A DNA stretch of 64,000 nt, from positions 12,155,731 to 12,219,730 of the forward strand of contig NC_037602.1 in assembly GCF_003073045.1 (NCBI RefSeq), written 5' to 3'. The position numbers and the translations under genes were made by a program. The notes beneath the pieces are model-generated. The model saw only the letters and a program-made list of their open reading frames with translations, was not told the origin of the DNA and ran no database searches. Of this stretch, positions 27,518 to 40,580 are shown piece after piece. Position 1 is the stretch's first letter. The number at the start of each line of letters is the position of its first letter. Origin of the DNA: Pomacea canaliculata (Eukaryota > Mollusca > Gastropoda > Architaenioglossa > Ampullariidae).

Positions 27518-30500
27518 CTACCAGACTTGACACTTCTTTACAGGATTAAGGGGGCTGGCTGCTGGACATCCATAGGCTTTTGAAAAGGCAGGACTGTTTG
27601 CAACTGATCCCAGCACCCTGGTCAAAGAATAAAATTTTACATAAATAAAATAATCCATGTTGCCCATAATTAAGGCATGGATACCATGTAGAGAACATTC
27701 TGATTAATGATTATGGCACAACACATCCTTAAATGCTGACAAGTTCCATCAGACCATTTCCCCCAACCTTCCCCAAGAAAATATATTTTGGAAGTTTCCA
27801 GCATAATTTCTCTGAAAATTTGCAAAAAAAGTTATTGCAAGACTAATAATTGTCCTGTTCTAGGCAACTAAGCATTTTTAATAATCAGCTGAACCTTTTT
27901 TCTTTGTGGCAAAGAACATACTAAATAATCTGATGCCATTTTGGGTGTTATTTTCCCAGAAAGTGCCATGTCGCTCTTACCTAAATCTTGATATGGCATG
28001 CTCATCTGTCAGAATGGAGTGTATTGCATACTCAGGTGTGTATTGTGAGCACCAGATCTGTCCAGCCAGAAAACAACATCCACTGAAATTGTTACTAAAG
28101 CCAAGAGCAGAGATACAATAATTAGCATTATCAGTAAATATATCTGAGCTAAATGTGACTCTAAATGCTCCCTGTAACCCTTCAAAGCTCGGCAAGTAGT
28201 CTATCCTATAACCTTGGCATTACATACAAGATCAGACATACTGCAGGTAGTCACTGACAGCTACCCTAATATCTGTCATATACCACAGAAGTTTAGAAAT
28301 TTGGTCTTGTCCATGTTTGTGAACTGTGACCTTAGCCCCCCCCCCCCCTTCCAAAAAAAAAAAAAAGTAAGCTAAGACAGTATGGCTGGGTTCCTCAGGT
28401 GTTATGATTTGAAACGAGTCCATTTTTGGGAACTCCCTTTTGTTATTTTTTGCTTCGTTTTTAATTAAGCATAACATGTTTCCAGTAACTTTTGTTTCAC
28501 TTGGTGATTAAGTAAAATTAAGATGTCTCCATGCACTAGCAAACAAACCTGCGCAAAACCTAAAAAGTAGAGCTGTTCAGGTGTCAGAGACAGGCCAGGC
28601 AGCCGCAGCTCTGGCTGTCCATCTCTCTGCTTCATATAGGCTGCATAGGCCATCTTGAGTCCACCATTGTCTGCAATGTTTTCTCCTAGTGTGTACTCTC
28701 CATTCACCTGTTGACATTTTCAAAAAGAGACAGTCCTTTACTTGACAGTTTATGGACACAGTGTAGCAAGATGTATTTGTAACAGCTGCTGAATTCTGCA
28801 AAAGATTTTCAAAATCTTTCAAAATGCCTCCTCTGCAACTGTTGTAGATGTCCCTTCAGATTCTGTAACAGAGTTTCAGAGTTGCTCCTGTGACAATGAC
28901 GTGAAGCTGTTCCTTCAACACACCAGGCTGCACTACCAGATGGGGTCTTTCCCAAGGACTGGTTATGGGGACAAGACCTAATCTCGGATAGCCTTAAACA
29001 AAAACTGATTATATTAATAATTATGCTTACTAAAGCTCAACACTTTTTTTCATGACTGGACATCAGGATTAAACATACACATCTAGGTTGTCAAAGTTTC
29101 AGCCACTGGGAGAGCTGGAACTATATTAGAGGCATCCAAAGACAACTTAAGCCATGAGTTAGACCTCTCTGTGCATGGAGATATTTTTAGACATCTTAAG
29201 AATGGAGGAGGCTTACTAGCCCATATTTGGGAAAGCTACCTTGAACTAAGCTCAATGCAGTGATTGAAACAAAACATTATGCACCATGCGGATACCAGCT
29301 GTGTTTAAAAAAACAATATGCACTGTACTTGTACACATGGATGCCAGCTGTATCTAAAGAAAATATGCTTTCTATGTCAAGCAAAGGGTACAACTTGAGG
29401 ACCTACATGCTTGCCATATATAGAGAATTGGGAATACTCTTCAACCAAGCAGCTTGTATGCTCACTGAAGGCTTGTGATGCTGATGGACTCCACCAGTCA
29501 TTGAGATTTCCATGTTGGTCATACTTACGACCTGACACACAGAAATGATGACATCAGGATCTTACCTCTTCGTCCTTCATAAATATGGCTGTGTCAAAAC
29601 AAAGGACTAAAATCTTACAACATTATGAGTAATGAAAGTCCTGCAATCTTCATTAGAACATTCAGCTCTAGTGATTGTTTATCACATTTTAGCAACATCT
29701 GTTAAGATGCGGCATATACCACACTGGAAAATAAATAGGAAAAATGGAGCAAGTGGTTAAGATGGCTATGCCTGATAACAGAAGCTATCAAACCAGTAAT
29801 TTATTGATAAAAAATATGATAAGCATACAGATCTTCAGTTCATACAACAGTGCAGAATTTAAATTGTTGCCAGACCTTTTACTTGTATTTGAAAAAACCC
29901 ATAAACCTGCTTTTTTTTTAGATTAAGAAACATTTAGAGATTTTTTTTCTTGTTCACACACATTTCATCAAATTAATTCTTTCAGGAAAACTTGACATAA
30001 AACTCTTACTTGTTTTAGCAAGCTTAAAAATAAAGTTTCCTGATGGTATGGGGTATTGAAGAGAGCTAATACATTTGAATAAAATGAAGGACTCTTAATA
30101 CTGATGCATAAGAGACTTACTTTTTGTCACATTATAAGCCGAGAAAAACTTCAATGGATAAAAAGTCTGACATGTAAGTTTGATGAGATCATTCTAGAGA
30201 TAAAAAGACATAAGCATCGACAATCGAATGAGCAAACACTAGAACACATTGACAACCAGCAGGAGAAATCTCCATTGACAGTACCCACCATTATCGTCAA
30301 ATCCATGGGACAACTCGTGACCAGAAATTGAACCTGTTGAACCATATGTGTATGATCTGCCAACAAATATATGCAATATGCCAGTCATTGCAATGAAGGT
30401 GGAAGAGTAACAGGTTTTAGTAGATTACTTTTGGCTTATACTTACATATCCTACCTTTCTTGCTTTGATCACAGCACTGCTTCCATTTCTACACCAAATT

Positions 30501-33500
30501 GAAAATGTTTCTACTTGGCCATGATGTCTGATGTAAGACTGTGCATTTAAGAAAAGGTCAGGTAAATGTGGAAGTTTCTGATAAGAAGCTTCCTTCCAAT
30601 ATTGAAATTGGTTCACACTTACAGAGGATACCTTGGGTCAAAAAATGGTCTCTGGAGCAGGCCAGCCAAAATGACAAGTTCATTGTATGATGAACGGAAG
30701 ACAGCATTTACCTGGTGAGGTTTAAGGCTCCACCTACAAAATAAGAGAATACTTGGTAAATGTTACAAATGTTTTTAAATTTAAAGCTGTATAAAAAAAA
30801 GCCCAAGTCAAATGCAAAATGTTTCACACATAAATGCTTTTTGGCATGGGCAAGCAACTTGTTGTTCTCCGCAACTGTTCTACATTCTTTTCCACAAACC
30901 CTAAGAAACTGATAGCTATAAGTTACTTTCATGAGTATATTTCACGGAAAATTAATATGAAGGTAATCTAAAGTATCTTGTTTACATTGGGGACAAACTT
31001 TTTGATAGTTGAAATAATGCCACATTCATAAAATGCTTTTCTATCTGTATTTTCATTTATTTCAAATATTTTTAATCATGTTTATTTCAAATATTTATAG
31101 CCCCTTTTATTTCAAATATTTCTAGTCACATTTACAGTGCAACTGAAGATTATTGTGTTGGATGCTATTCTTCTCACCCTTTTTTTATTTGGGTTTTTGT
31201 TGGATATGTTCAAGTCATCATGAATGAACACTTTTGTGAAAGTACAAGAAGCTGTTATTTTCTCCTGACTTTGACTAGCCTATTCAACTATTTTGTCAGA
31301 TGACAGAACTAGTATATCTTCAGCTAAAGGGTAAATACACTTCCATATCTTTTACTAAATATCTAGTTTCTGGTCCTTGTGTTTTTTTGTCCTACACAAC
31401 AATATTTATAAATAAAGAAAATTTAAATGTTCTCATTTTCTCATCAAGCAATGTTATTCTTAAGGCAACACATCATCGGACAAAAGTAAGCCTTCATGCT
31501 ATTGCAGCATCGCCCACAGAAAATGTCTAGACTTACATATCTGTATCCGGTACAGTCCCCAGAAGTGACCATGTATTCAGTGCGGCCGCCTGGCTGACAC
31601 TGAAGTAGCTATCAAGAAAAGCCCCCTTAGTCACCTTAACCTGGGGACAGAAAAATGTTCTTGCTGATTACATGAAACACAGCTTAAAAGACTTTCAGCT
31701 TTTCTTTTTCAAAAGGCAGGTCCTTACTTAAGCCCCCTGTGCTATACCTTTTCCCTTCTCTTAAATGGGATTCAGCTGCTCTGATACCAAAAGAAAGTGC
31801 ATGTCTTCTTGGTCAAAAATCATATTTAAATTTAAGTCATGCCAAAGACAATAATATTATTTATAAATACTTGAAAACTGGGTAAGCAATGCACACATGG
31901 TACTATCTTGATTATTTTTTAGCCAGAACTAACCATTTCATAGTTTTTGTCCAGTTTAGTGACATTAAGTATCCAGTCTGGGTAACCCAGCTGTATGCCT
32001 GCTGTCTGTGCTTTTATTTTGGCTGTTTGCAGCGTCTTTTGGTCCATCCAGGGAACGTTGTCTAAGTTAGCTATAAAGGCTGAGCGAACTGCTGATACAA
32101 TCTCATAGGCCTACAATGAGAGTAAAATGTAATTCAGAAGTAATCAACAACAGCAAGCACCTTTTAACTATAAAAGAAGGAAATATTAAAAACTTGCTTG
32201 ATTAAAAATCCAGAATACATGGGTGGAAGCTCCATATATTTATTAATGTGACTAGAATTAGAACATTTTCAGAATGAAGAGGACAAGGTGCAAATAAAGG
32301 TGGCAGAATATTGTAAACTACCTCTTAATCAATCCAAACTTACCAGTGAAAGAGACGGAGAAGCTGAAGCAACACTAACCAATACCACTTACTTGTGCCT
32401 TGCTTTCTGGAGGAAAGTGTTCTTCTACATAAAGAGCAGAAACTGCAAAGCCAAAAGCACTTTCAGCTTTAGATATGCACCGTTTCCACCGTGGTGGAAG
32501 GTCTGAGATACCAAATTCCACTTTGTTTATTGCCATAGCAGCATCTGCAAATGACTGTGGAAGGTAACCAGGGATGGCCTGCACTAGGTGAAATATCAAA
32601 TAGTCCTGCACCACCCTGCAAATATCAGGAATATCTTATAATGTGCATGTTTAACACAGACAAAACAACAAATTCTCTCCTCTGCAAATATCAACCATGC
32701 CTCACCAATTATACATTCAATACGGACAGAACATTCTCTTCTCCAAATATCAGGCACACCTCTTGTATATTTAATGTGAACAGGATAACACATTCTCCAT
32801 GTTAATATTCTTCCCTACTCATCCCTCTTCACTTTCCCACCAGCACAAATCTGCCTAATAATTAGAAAAATGATTATTGCTTAAACAGTCTACAGTCTTA
32901 CAGTACATCTTCGAAAAATAAACAAAGTAACTTTCATTCTGAACAATAACGAGAAACTTTCCCAGAGTTACACTGTAGACACACTGTGGAACATTAAGAC
33001 AATCTCAGACCCACACCATAGATGTGCATACAACATTAATCACCCAGTAAACATTCTGACTCTCATTTAAATCATGCCACTCATTCTCCAGTTTCTTTTT
33101 TTGAGAGAGGTTGGGGGGAGGGGGCATATTCTTCATTACCACAATTAAAATGTTGACTTACTGTGGATCAGTTTCTGATAAGATTTTCTGCAACCTAGGA
33201 AAGTAGTCCTTTGTTACCACCACCACTTCATATGATTGGTCAAAAGTTTGGTTCATTATATCAGCGTCATAAAATGGGTTACATTCAGCTGAAATAAACA
33301 AACAGTCTGCATTTTTTTGTGGACATTTTTGGACTTCAGTTGTTCCGTAAAGTCATTCCACATATAAAACTATATTGCCAATCATCTTCCAATGTAGCAT
33401 TTTATATATGAAGAAAACCCTGATCCAGTCACACTGGACATTAATAATAATAGCGTACACGGTACACCTCCCACATCAGCTATAGTAGTTTCTAAATGTC

Positions 33501-36500
33501 AAGCCACCATTTTTTTTCTACCACACAAAGTATTAGCATGGGAATGCCCCACAGCAAGGAACAGAAGCAGATGAAGGCTTGTCTGTGATTAAATGTGGTA
33601 GGCTTTTTATAAATGATGCATGTTACCTGCAATCCAAACATCCCCTGAAGCTCTGTCAAGTTCATCAAGTTGTATTTACTCTGTGGGTCAGTCAGCTCTT
33701 CTTTTGGCACAAAACTCTGCACATCCAGATGAAGGGAATATAAAGCCATGTCAATGCTTCAGATCCATCTTACTATTTTCCCTACTCTTTTGTCACTGAA
33801 ATTCCTCAGTATAAAGAGGGACAACATGCATCTGTGTTTCTTCCACAATCAAATGTAAATAAATACAAAAAATTGTGTCATAGTTCATGAGAAAACACTG
33901 AACTCAGATACAAGTCTCTGGCATTGTATTCAATAGTTTAGAAAATGAAAAGTTTTATCCAAGCAACTAAACGTGGAATCAATTCAGGATAAGTGTTAAA
34001 GATCTTGCACAAGTTGTGTCGAGCTACAAGGCAATCCATTTTTCCAAGAGATTAAACTTAAAAAAAATTGAGCTTGAAATTGACGTGAAAATTTTTCCCT
34101 ATCATTATATCACAATACTTTACCATAAAAAAATTGATAAATTTTTCAGCCACTTAGTGTGCAGAGTAAACTCTGCAATTTTCATTCTTTCCTGGAAAAA
34201 GATCTAACTTTGAAGCTTTAACTGAAATCAAGACACAGGGCATATGTAGACAATGATACATTATAAAACTATCAAAGGATCTCACAAAGAATAATAAAGT
34301 TTAATCACCTCTGCAATCCTTTTCTCAAATTGGTATATGGCCTCCATCTTTTGGTGGGTGGAGTTATCTCCTCCTAGTAACCTCCCCACAGAGACGCCAA
34401 ATTCCAGATATGCATGGTGATATTTTTCTATATCAGCCCCATATTCTTCTCTGCTATCTAGAGTCAGTCCTCCTTGACTAAACTGATAAAAAAATAAAAC
34501 ATTGCTGAACAAAAAATCCATGCAGCACACACAACTCTGTGAATTTATCTGTGGCATAAGAAAACAAAGGTATTGACAAAAAAGAAAGCATGTGGTGAAG
34601 TTAGTTATTTGTGCTGTTGCTATTTCCTTTATGAGCATAGTATACCATCATTCATCGGGGACTTACCACCACCACATAGCGAGAGCTGTTCTTCATGTCC
34701 ACCTCCACATCAATGATGAAGAGTGGCGAGAAACCTAGTCTATTGTGCTGAATAAGCATTTCTTCAAGATTCCAGCTGGGCTGAATGTAGTTGTTAAGCA
34801 CTGACCATGAGCCCAGCTTATCAATAATCTGCAGAAACACAAATTTTTTTCCCTCATGTGACAAAGCTGGTAACAGTGTCATCTTCAACAACAATCTTCA
34901 ACAAAATGTTCATCAAATCTGTATTCAGTTGCCAAACCACAAACTAACTTTCAAAACCTTTTCTCATAAAGTCATAATACTGTAGGCAGCAACCAGCTTG
35001 GTCCTCTATATCAATTTTTGTCTTCAATATTATAAGAATAGAGTTATCCATTCCAAACTTCTCACAAACAACATTTACAATTTATTAGTAATGGTGTTGC
35101 TCTTTACAGTTTATAGTTCATGAAAATTTCTCACATGTATGTGAAGCCTAAAATTACTGTGTTTATCCAGTCACACCAGATAAATACAAAACATCAATTT
35201 CATGTCAAGAACAGTAAGAACACACAAAGCATGTAAGTGTGCACATGCATAAATAATAATAATAGGAATTATATAGTACATTGCTACACATGAAGGCAAG
35301 CTCAATGCACCTTACAAGAGACAGGGAGTAGTAGTGATAGAGATGAACATGTGATAAAGATGAAGCATCAGGCAGAACAGAGAAAACTGGCATGGGCAGA
35401 GAAATCTGACCTGCCAGGCTGGCAGGGTGACACAAGCTTGGACATGGATTGGGGCAAGGCCATGAACAACTTGATAGCAAAGTATGGAAATCTTGAATTC
35501 GATGCAACCCTGAACTTGACTCCCAGTGCAGATATCATGTAGAAGTGGTGTGATATGACTGGCCTTCTGCTTGCAGAGAATAATGTTAGCAGTATTGTTC
35601 TGAGCTGTTGGGAGCTTGTCAAGAGGGTAGTCAGGGAGATCCACAAACAGAAAGTTACAATAGTCAAGCCTGGACAATACAAATGCCGACAATATTTGCA
35701 ATGAGCAAATGCCGACAATATTTGCAATGAGCAAATGCCGAAATATTTGCATTGAGCAAATGTAGACAAGGTGGAAACAACAGAGAGGAGATATCTGATG
35801 CAAATGACCCAGCACAGTTAAAAAAAAGATAGAATTGCAGACTGAGTTAACATGAATCTTTAAGGACACTGAGATTTCTGACAGACTGAAAGAGTAGTGG
35901 TGGATCCAGAGAGAATGAGTGATGTGAATGGATGTTTAAGCAGAAGTTTGAGAGGTTATCAGGATGAATTCAGTTTTGTTCTCATCAAAATCTGCTTGTC
36001 AAAATCCAGCTTCCAGTTTTTGATAGAATCAAGAATTGGCTGTGTGCCAGTGAACACTCTGGTGTGCTGGCAAAGTGGGCCAGATGTCAAGAGCTAAGTG
36101 TCTTTAAACTGCTCATGAGAATTTGGTGATGATGGAAAAAAGTTCATTGGGATCAGGATTGCCTTGTTCAGACCAGGCTTATGAACGTGGTATGCACATT
36201 AACAATCCAGTGGAGAGTATCCTCACAGGTAAAATCACAGGGACAACTACATTCACGGTGCACAGAGCTACTCGGGAGTGGTTCAGATTGAAGGTACGAG
36301 TAGAGATTGTCACTGGAATAGTTGTTGGGGAAGTCTCTTTTAGTGCCTGCCAAAAAGGCAGCTTTGTTTCTTCTTTGATGGACACAAAGCATGGCAATCA
36401 TGTACCCCTAAACAGTGAAGTTCAGATCACACAGGTAATACACTTTCAGAGCTTGCAGCCTGAGTGACAATAATTGTAATTTCATGTAATTTCACTCTTA

Positions 36501-38242
36501 CAGGAAGGAAGAATGGTGTGGCAGCAGTCACTGTGAAAGCCAGCATGCCAATTGATAAGTTGTAACACATGGCAACAATATAAATCAATGAATCATTGTC
36601 AGGATAATCTTTCCTCTCAGTATGCAATCATTTCACAACAAATTCATATTTTATAAGTGCCTCTGTGTTGTTATTATAAGAAGTATCAAATGAACAAAAA
36701 AAATATAAATTTTTTAAAAGCTTTATATCCTTGAAATAATAAGGTTCTTAATGTTCTTTCTAAAATATATATTATGAGACAATTCTGTCAAACTACTTAT
36801 TAAAACACTAAACACTTCAAAGAAAGCAATGCACTGGGAAACAAAAATTATACATAACCTTAAGTAAAGGTCCACTCCCATCCAATTCAATTTTCTCGAT
36901 ATCCATGCATGTTCGGTAATACGTTTTGAGTTTGTCTACTGCAGAGGAGTTTTGTCCTTTCAACATTGTGCTTCTGTTATCCAAAATCTGTGATAATAAA
37001 AAGAACAAAAGGATAAGGATATCCATGAGAAAATTTCTGATTGAATAGCCTGCCGTGAGACCACATCTGCGAGAGGGGTTTCCAGATGTTTGGGTGGAAA
37101 CTTGAAAGATTCCCAGGACACGGGGATGAGCCGAGTGCTTTACAGAATTTAAGAGTTTTTTGCCATAAAGAAAAAAGAAAATTCATTTCTTCTGCTCCCC
37201 ACCCACCACAAAGTCCATTTATGGGTTGCAGCTGAGCGGTACCTCATGGGTTTTTCATTTCTTATAAATGCCATATCAATCTGTTGCACTGTAGCAGGAT
37301 TGCTTTGCAATTAAAGTAAGCTATGCTGAAGCTGGTGATCTTAAGTTTGCAAATGTGCATATTTATATATAGTTATATAAGGCTTTTTCATTTTAAGTAA
37401 TATAGCATTTACATGGAAACTAATTGGGCAACAACTCAACACTAATGAATCTGGAACATTTCAGAATACTGTAGACAAAGCAATTTAGTTTCTCATACTT
37501 TTTTGATGATGCCCATGTTATATGTGTTGACCTCAGCAAAAGTATCAAACTTTGCATATTCTGGTGGAATAAAGGTTTTTTTCTCCCATCCCCCACAGGC
37601 ATAGTTGTAAAAATCCTTGCAGGGATCAGCAGACAAGTTCATCTTGTTTATAATGTATGAGCTGATGTCCACACACTCAGGTGATAAGCACACCTGCTAA
37701 AAACCAAAGGACACAATTATGCTAGTTGTTTCCCCTCAGTTACCCATAATTACCTTTTAGTGATTAAAACAAATATTTAAAATATTTTTACCTACAAATA
37801 ATTTATCACATATTACTGACTATATAAGCACAAGGACATATACACATGCATTAGGAAAGAAATAAGCAAGTATGCATATACACAAGCACACATACACAAA
37901 TGAAGAACCAGTACACAAAAATGCAGAACCAGTCCACTAAATAATGAACTATTTACTAAATAATAAAATCTCATTTGTACAATGGTTCAGTAGTACACTT
38001 ACCAGTAGCTTTCCTACTTAAAAATATAAATATTGAAAGAAACTCAACACTGAGTGATAAGTAAGAATGTGAGGACAGCTAATAATGACATTATTTTGTG
38101 TAGTCTACCTCATGTTCATTTCTGTTCCACTTCCACTGAAGTAGTCCTATGAGAACAGCAATGACTACAAGCAGTAGAGCCACCATTACTTTTAGGAACA
38201 TGTTCTTGTCACAGGATCGCCTCTGTTCTTCTGCTGAAAAAT
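27518..38242 (-). CDS. Neprilysin-like zinc metallopeptidase (M13 family), type II membrane protein
   Basis: Exons on the minus strand: 38109-38242 (5' border uncertain), 37499-37693, 36859-36987, 34667-34828, 34309-34482, 33627-33716, 33162-33288, 32393-32615, 31934-32110, 31537-31640, 30623-30733, 30289-30356, 29407-29531, 28549-28707, 27981-28057 and 27518-27617. All phases agree except between 33627-33716 and 33162-33288. About 740 residues, the usual M13 length. A short cytoplasmic end and membrane anchor ([17 protein letters not shown]) precede the ectodomain ([27 protein letters not shown]). Catalytic features are present: zinc motif HELSH in [12 protein letters not shown], the third ligand and partner Asp in GENIADNGG, substrate-binding NAVF, the FRVLG arginine, and the terminal CQVW. 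Such ectoenzymes trim small extracellular peptides. The first exon, with the start codon, was not found. A DWIR-containing block starting at 33433 probably supplies the missing exon. Confidence 0.93.
35245..36095 (-). mobile_element. Decayed LINE (CR1/L2/Jockey-like), 3' part of reverse transcriptase
   Basis: Minus-strand fragments: [14 protein letters not shown] near 35865, then [18 protein letters not shown] near 35665, [20 protein letters not shown] and [19 protein letters not shown] near 35450. These are the thumb/C-terminal signatures of CR1/Jockey-type reverse transcriptases. The strand ends in a simple (ATT)n tail at about 35245-35265, as in L2/CR1 elements. Weak similarity to the connecting region extends to ~36095. 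It sits in a metallopeptidase intron in the same orientation as the gene. Confidence 0.82.
35681..35757. repeat. Three tandem copies of a ~26 bp unit inside the LINE
   Basis: The unit AAATGCCGACAATATTTGCA plus six bases occurs twice exactly (35681, 35707) and once with changes (35733). It interrupts the LINE reading frame just before [11 protein letters not shown], so it arose by slippage after insertion. Confidence 0.85.
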
Positions 38243-38799
38243 CTGCTTCAATAAAGCACAGAACATGTTTAATTGTATGCACTGACACATATGCCTAAAT
38301 ATGCATGCCAGCACACAGACACATCTTAGTGCAAGAAACAGTATACTTCAAAAAGTTAAAGGCCATTTGCAGATTTGGTGATGAAATATAAATTAAAGCC
38401 TATAGTAAAGCACTGTGGAATGAACCTTAATGACCAACATGTGTTCTGCTTTTACTGCATTTTTTTTTTACAGCACCCCACAATGCATTAAAAACACATG
38501 GGTACTGTGAACAGATTGTTTAGCTAGAATGGGGTGAAAAGGGGGCTAAAACAAACATGCATAAAGGAGTGGCTGGGGTTGTGTCATTCTGTCATTCAAT
38601 GACTGCTGGAATGATTTCAGATGACAGGCAGCACTGAACAATGCCCTTGGTCAGGACAGCCCTGAATGATGAGACACCAAGACAACCAATTCACAAGGCT
38701 AAATGCCATAACACACAACCATGTTAGCCAGAAGACCATCTGTAGGCAGCTGCTGTTATTTGGTTCCCCTTTGTGTTTTTTGTATTTGATTTTATTCTT

Positions 38800-38951
38800 T
38801 GTTTAGTATAGTTGTTTATTCTTTTATGGTTCATGTGTTATTTGTTTGTTTTCCTGTCCCTTGTATGCTGTCTATGTTTCATTCTTGTTCTTAAGTGCTA
38901 AGAGCATGCTCCTTAGTATGTGCTTAACAAATTTTGCATTTATTATTATTA
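38800..38951 (+). mobile_element. 3' end of a non-LTR element with (ATT)n tail
   Basis: The plus-strand text AAGTGCTAAGAGCATGCTCC, then GCTTAACAAATTTTGCATTT and a TATTATTATTAT tail, has the layout of L2/CR1-type LINE or dependent SINE 3' ends. The 5' boundary is unclear and may reach back to ~38560. Confidence 0.5.
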
Positions 38952-39162
38952 TGTCAACAAGTGCCACATGCAGAACATGTCTGAGATATGAACCCAGGAC
39001 TCAAATTCAATAACTTTAAAGGGTTTTTTTTAATAGCAACATAAGTGAATAACAATAAATTTTAGGGACAAGCAAAGAATGTCCATTACACATTAGATGA
39101 AGATATACAGGTACAGACAAGCATGTTTTTCATCAGCTGCCAATGGCCTTTCTGCCTGTATA

Positions 39163-40580
39163 AGATAAGACTTTATTTATCCCAGAGGGCGATTCAGTAT
39201 TGTATTGCATTGAATCAATGGACAGTCAGTGTTAGGTAGGCTGGGAGTGTAAACGTTGCAAAAAGGTTTAGCAGTCTTGCAAAACTATAGTTTTACCAGG
39301 TATGACAGGCTAATTTTTAAGTTGATAATTTTGTAAGACCTGTAAATGATATTAAAAATAAACATCCAAATAGCCCTTGACAATGAAAAGGTTCCCCACT
39401 CCTGGTATAAAAGCACACCTTCTTTTCATCTCTTAATTGGTACCGGAGCTACTAGTCTTTGGAGAGACACAATGTGACATAGCAGAGGTAAATTCACACC
39501 AGCAAGACTGGTCTTGGATCTGCATGAGAAGGTCCCTCAGTGGACACCCACTTTTTCATGTTTGTCATCCAGCTTTTAATTGCTTGCCATAGCATTGACC
39601 ACCTTCAACATAACCTTGTAGGATGGCAAGGTATCATGTCAGACAACATGACTGAACCACACCAGCTTCTGCCACTTGAAGGTTTTGAGCAGAGGCTTCT
39701 GGGAATCCATCAAAGAGGTGACTATGTTGTGGATGAAGTCATTCACTTTTTTCTCCCTGTAGGAGACACAAATGAGTTTCCCGAACCACTCTGTTTCAAA
39801 TGCCTTTATCTGCCACTCTGATTCTTCATGCAGCCACACAACATGAGGACAAGAGACTTGTAAAACCTGAATTTATTACCCCAAATCTCGCTGAACCTCA
39901 CTATCGGCCCTGTTGCTGCCACAATCCCAAAACAACCACCATCTTTTGACTGCACCTCCTCCAAATGCACTCCATTTGAATCTCTGCTTTAGTAGATCTA
40001 ATGGTGTTAACAATGACTTTGTTGATTTCCATCCGTAAGTGCTCATGCTGGCAGTGACCTTGTCATTGAAGTTATGTAATTTGTTGTTGCTGCCTGCCAT
40101 CAAATTGATGTCAGCAAAGTGAAGATTACTGTGTGGCATCCCTCTGATAGACACAGAGGTTCTGATGGTCCTGGAATGAATTGCACATGATTTTTTTCCA
40201 GGTAGATGTTAAACAGCACTAGAGACATAAGGCAGTCCTGCCACAGGCCATCCATGCTGGGAAAAAGCTTACCCACACTGCTGTCCAAGAGGATAGAGTT
40301 CATGGAGCCATCATACAACACCTTTATGGATCATATGATGCCTTCCTCCACAACATATTCCATAGCCCATGCCATGCCATAAATATCAATGCCTTCTTGA
40401 AGTTGTTAAAGTTATGGTAGAGATCCTTGCTGTGCTGCAAGTGCTTTATTGACTAGACTATTGAAGATTTATCCAACAGTGCTCCTGCTGGCCCGGTATC
40501 TAGCCTGCTCCCAAGCTAACAACTTTTCTTCTACCACTGGTGTGATGCAAATCCGGATGATACACAAATCACATTGCTAC
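39163..40580 (-). mobile_element. Decayed LINE, same reverse transcriptase family as at 6.6 kb
   Basis: Minus-strand fragments in order: EEKLLAWEQARYRASRSTVG near 40510, VLYDGSMNSILLDSSVGKLF near 40320, SNLHFADINLMAGSNNKLHN near 40130, and AFETEWFGKL, SLMDSQKPLLKTFKWQKLVW near 39800-39650. The second catalytic Asp of the FADD box is gone. The strand ends near 39163 with CTCTGGGATAAATAAAGTC, a common LINE 3' end that includes its own AATAAA. Multiple breaks; an old copy. Confidence 0.82.

Noticed and set aside
28336-28366. Poly-C followed by poly-A run as a possible structural element
   Set aside because: Simple homopolymers in an intron; more likely slippage and a sequencing-error hotspot.
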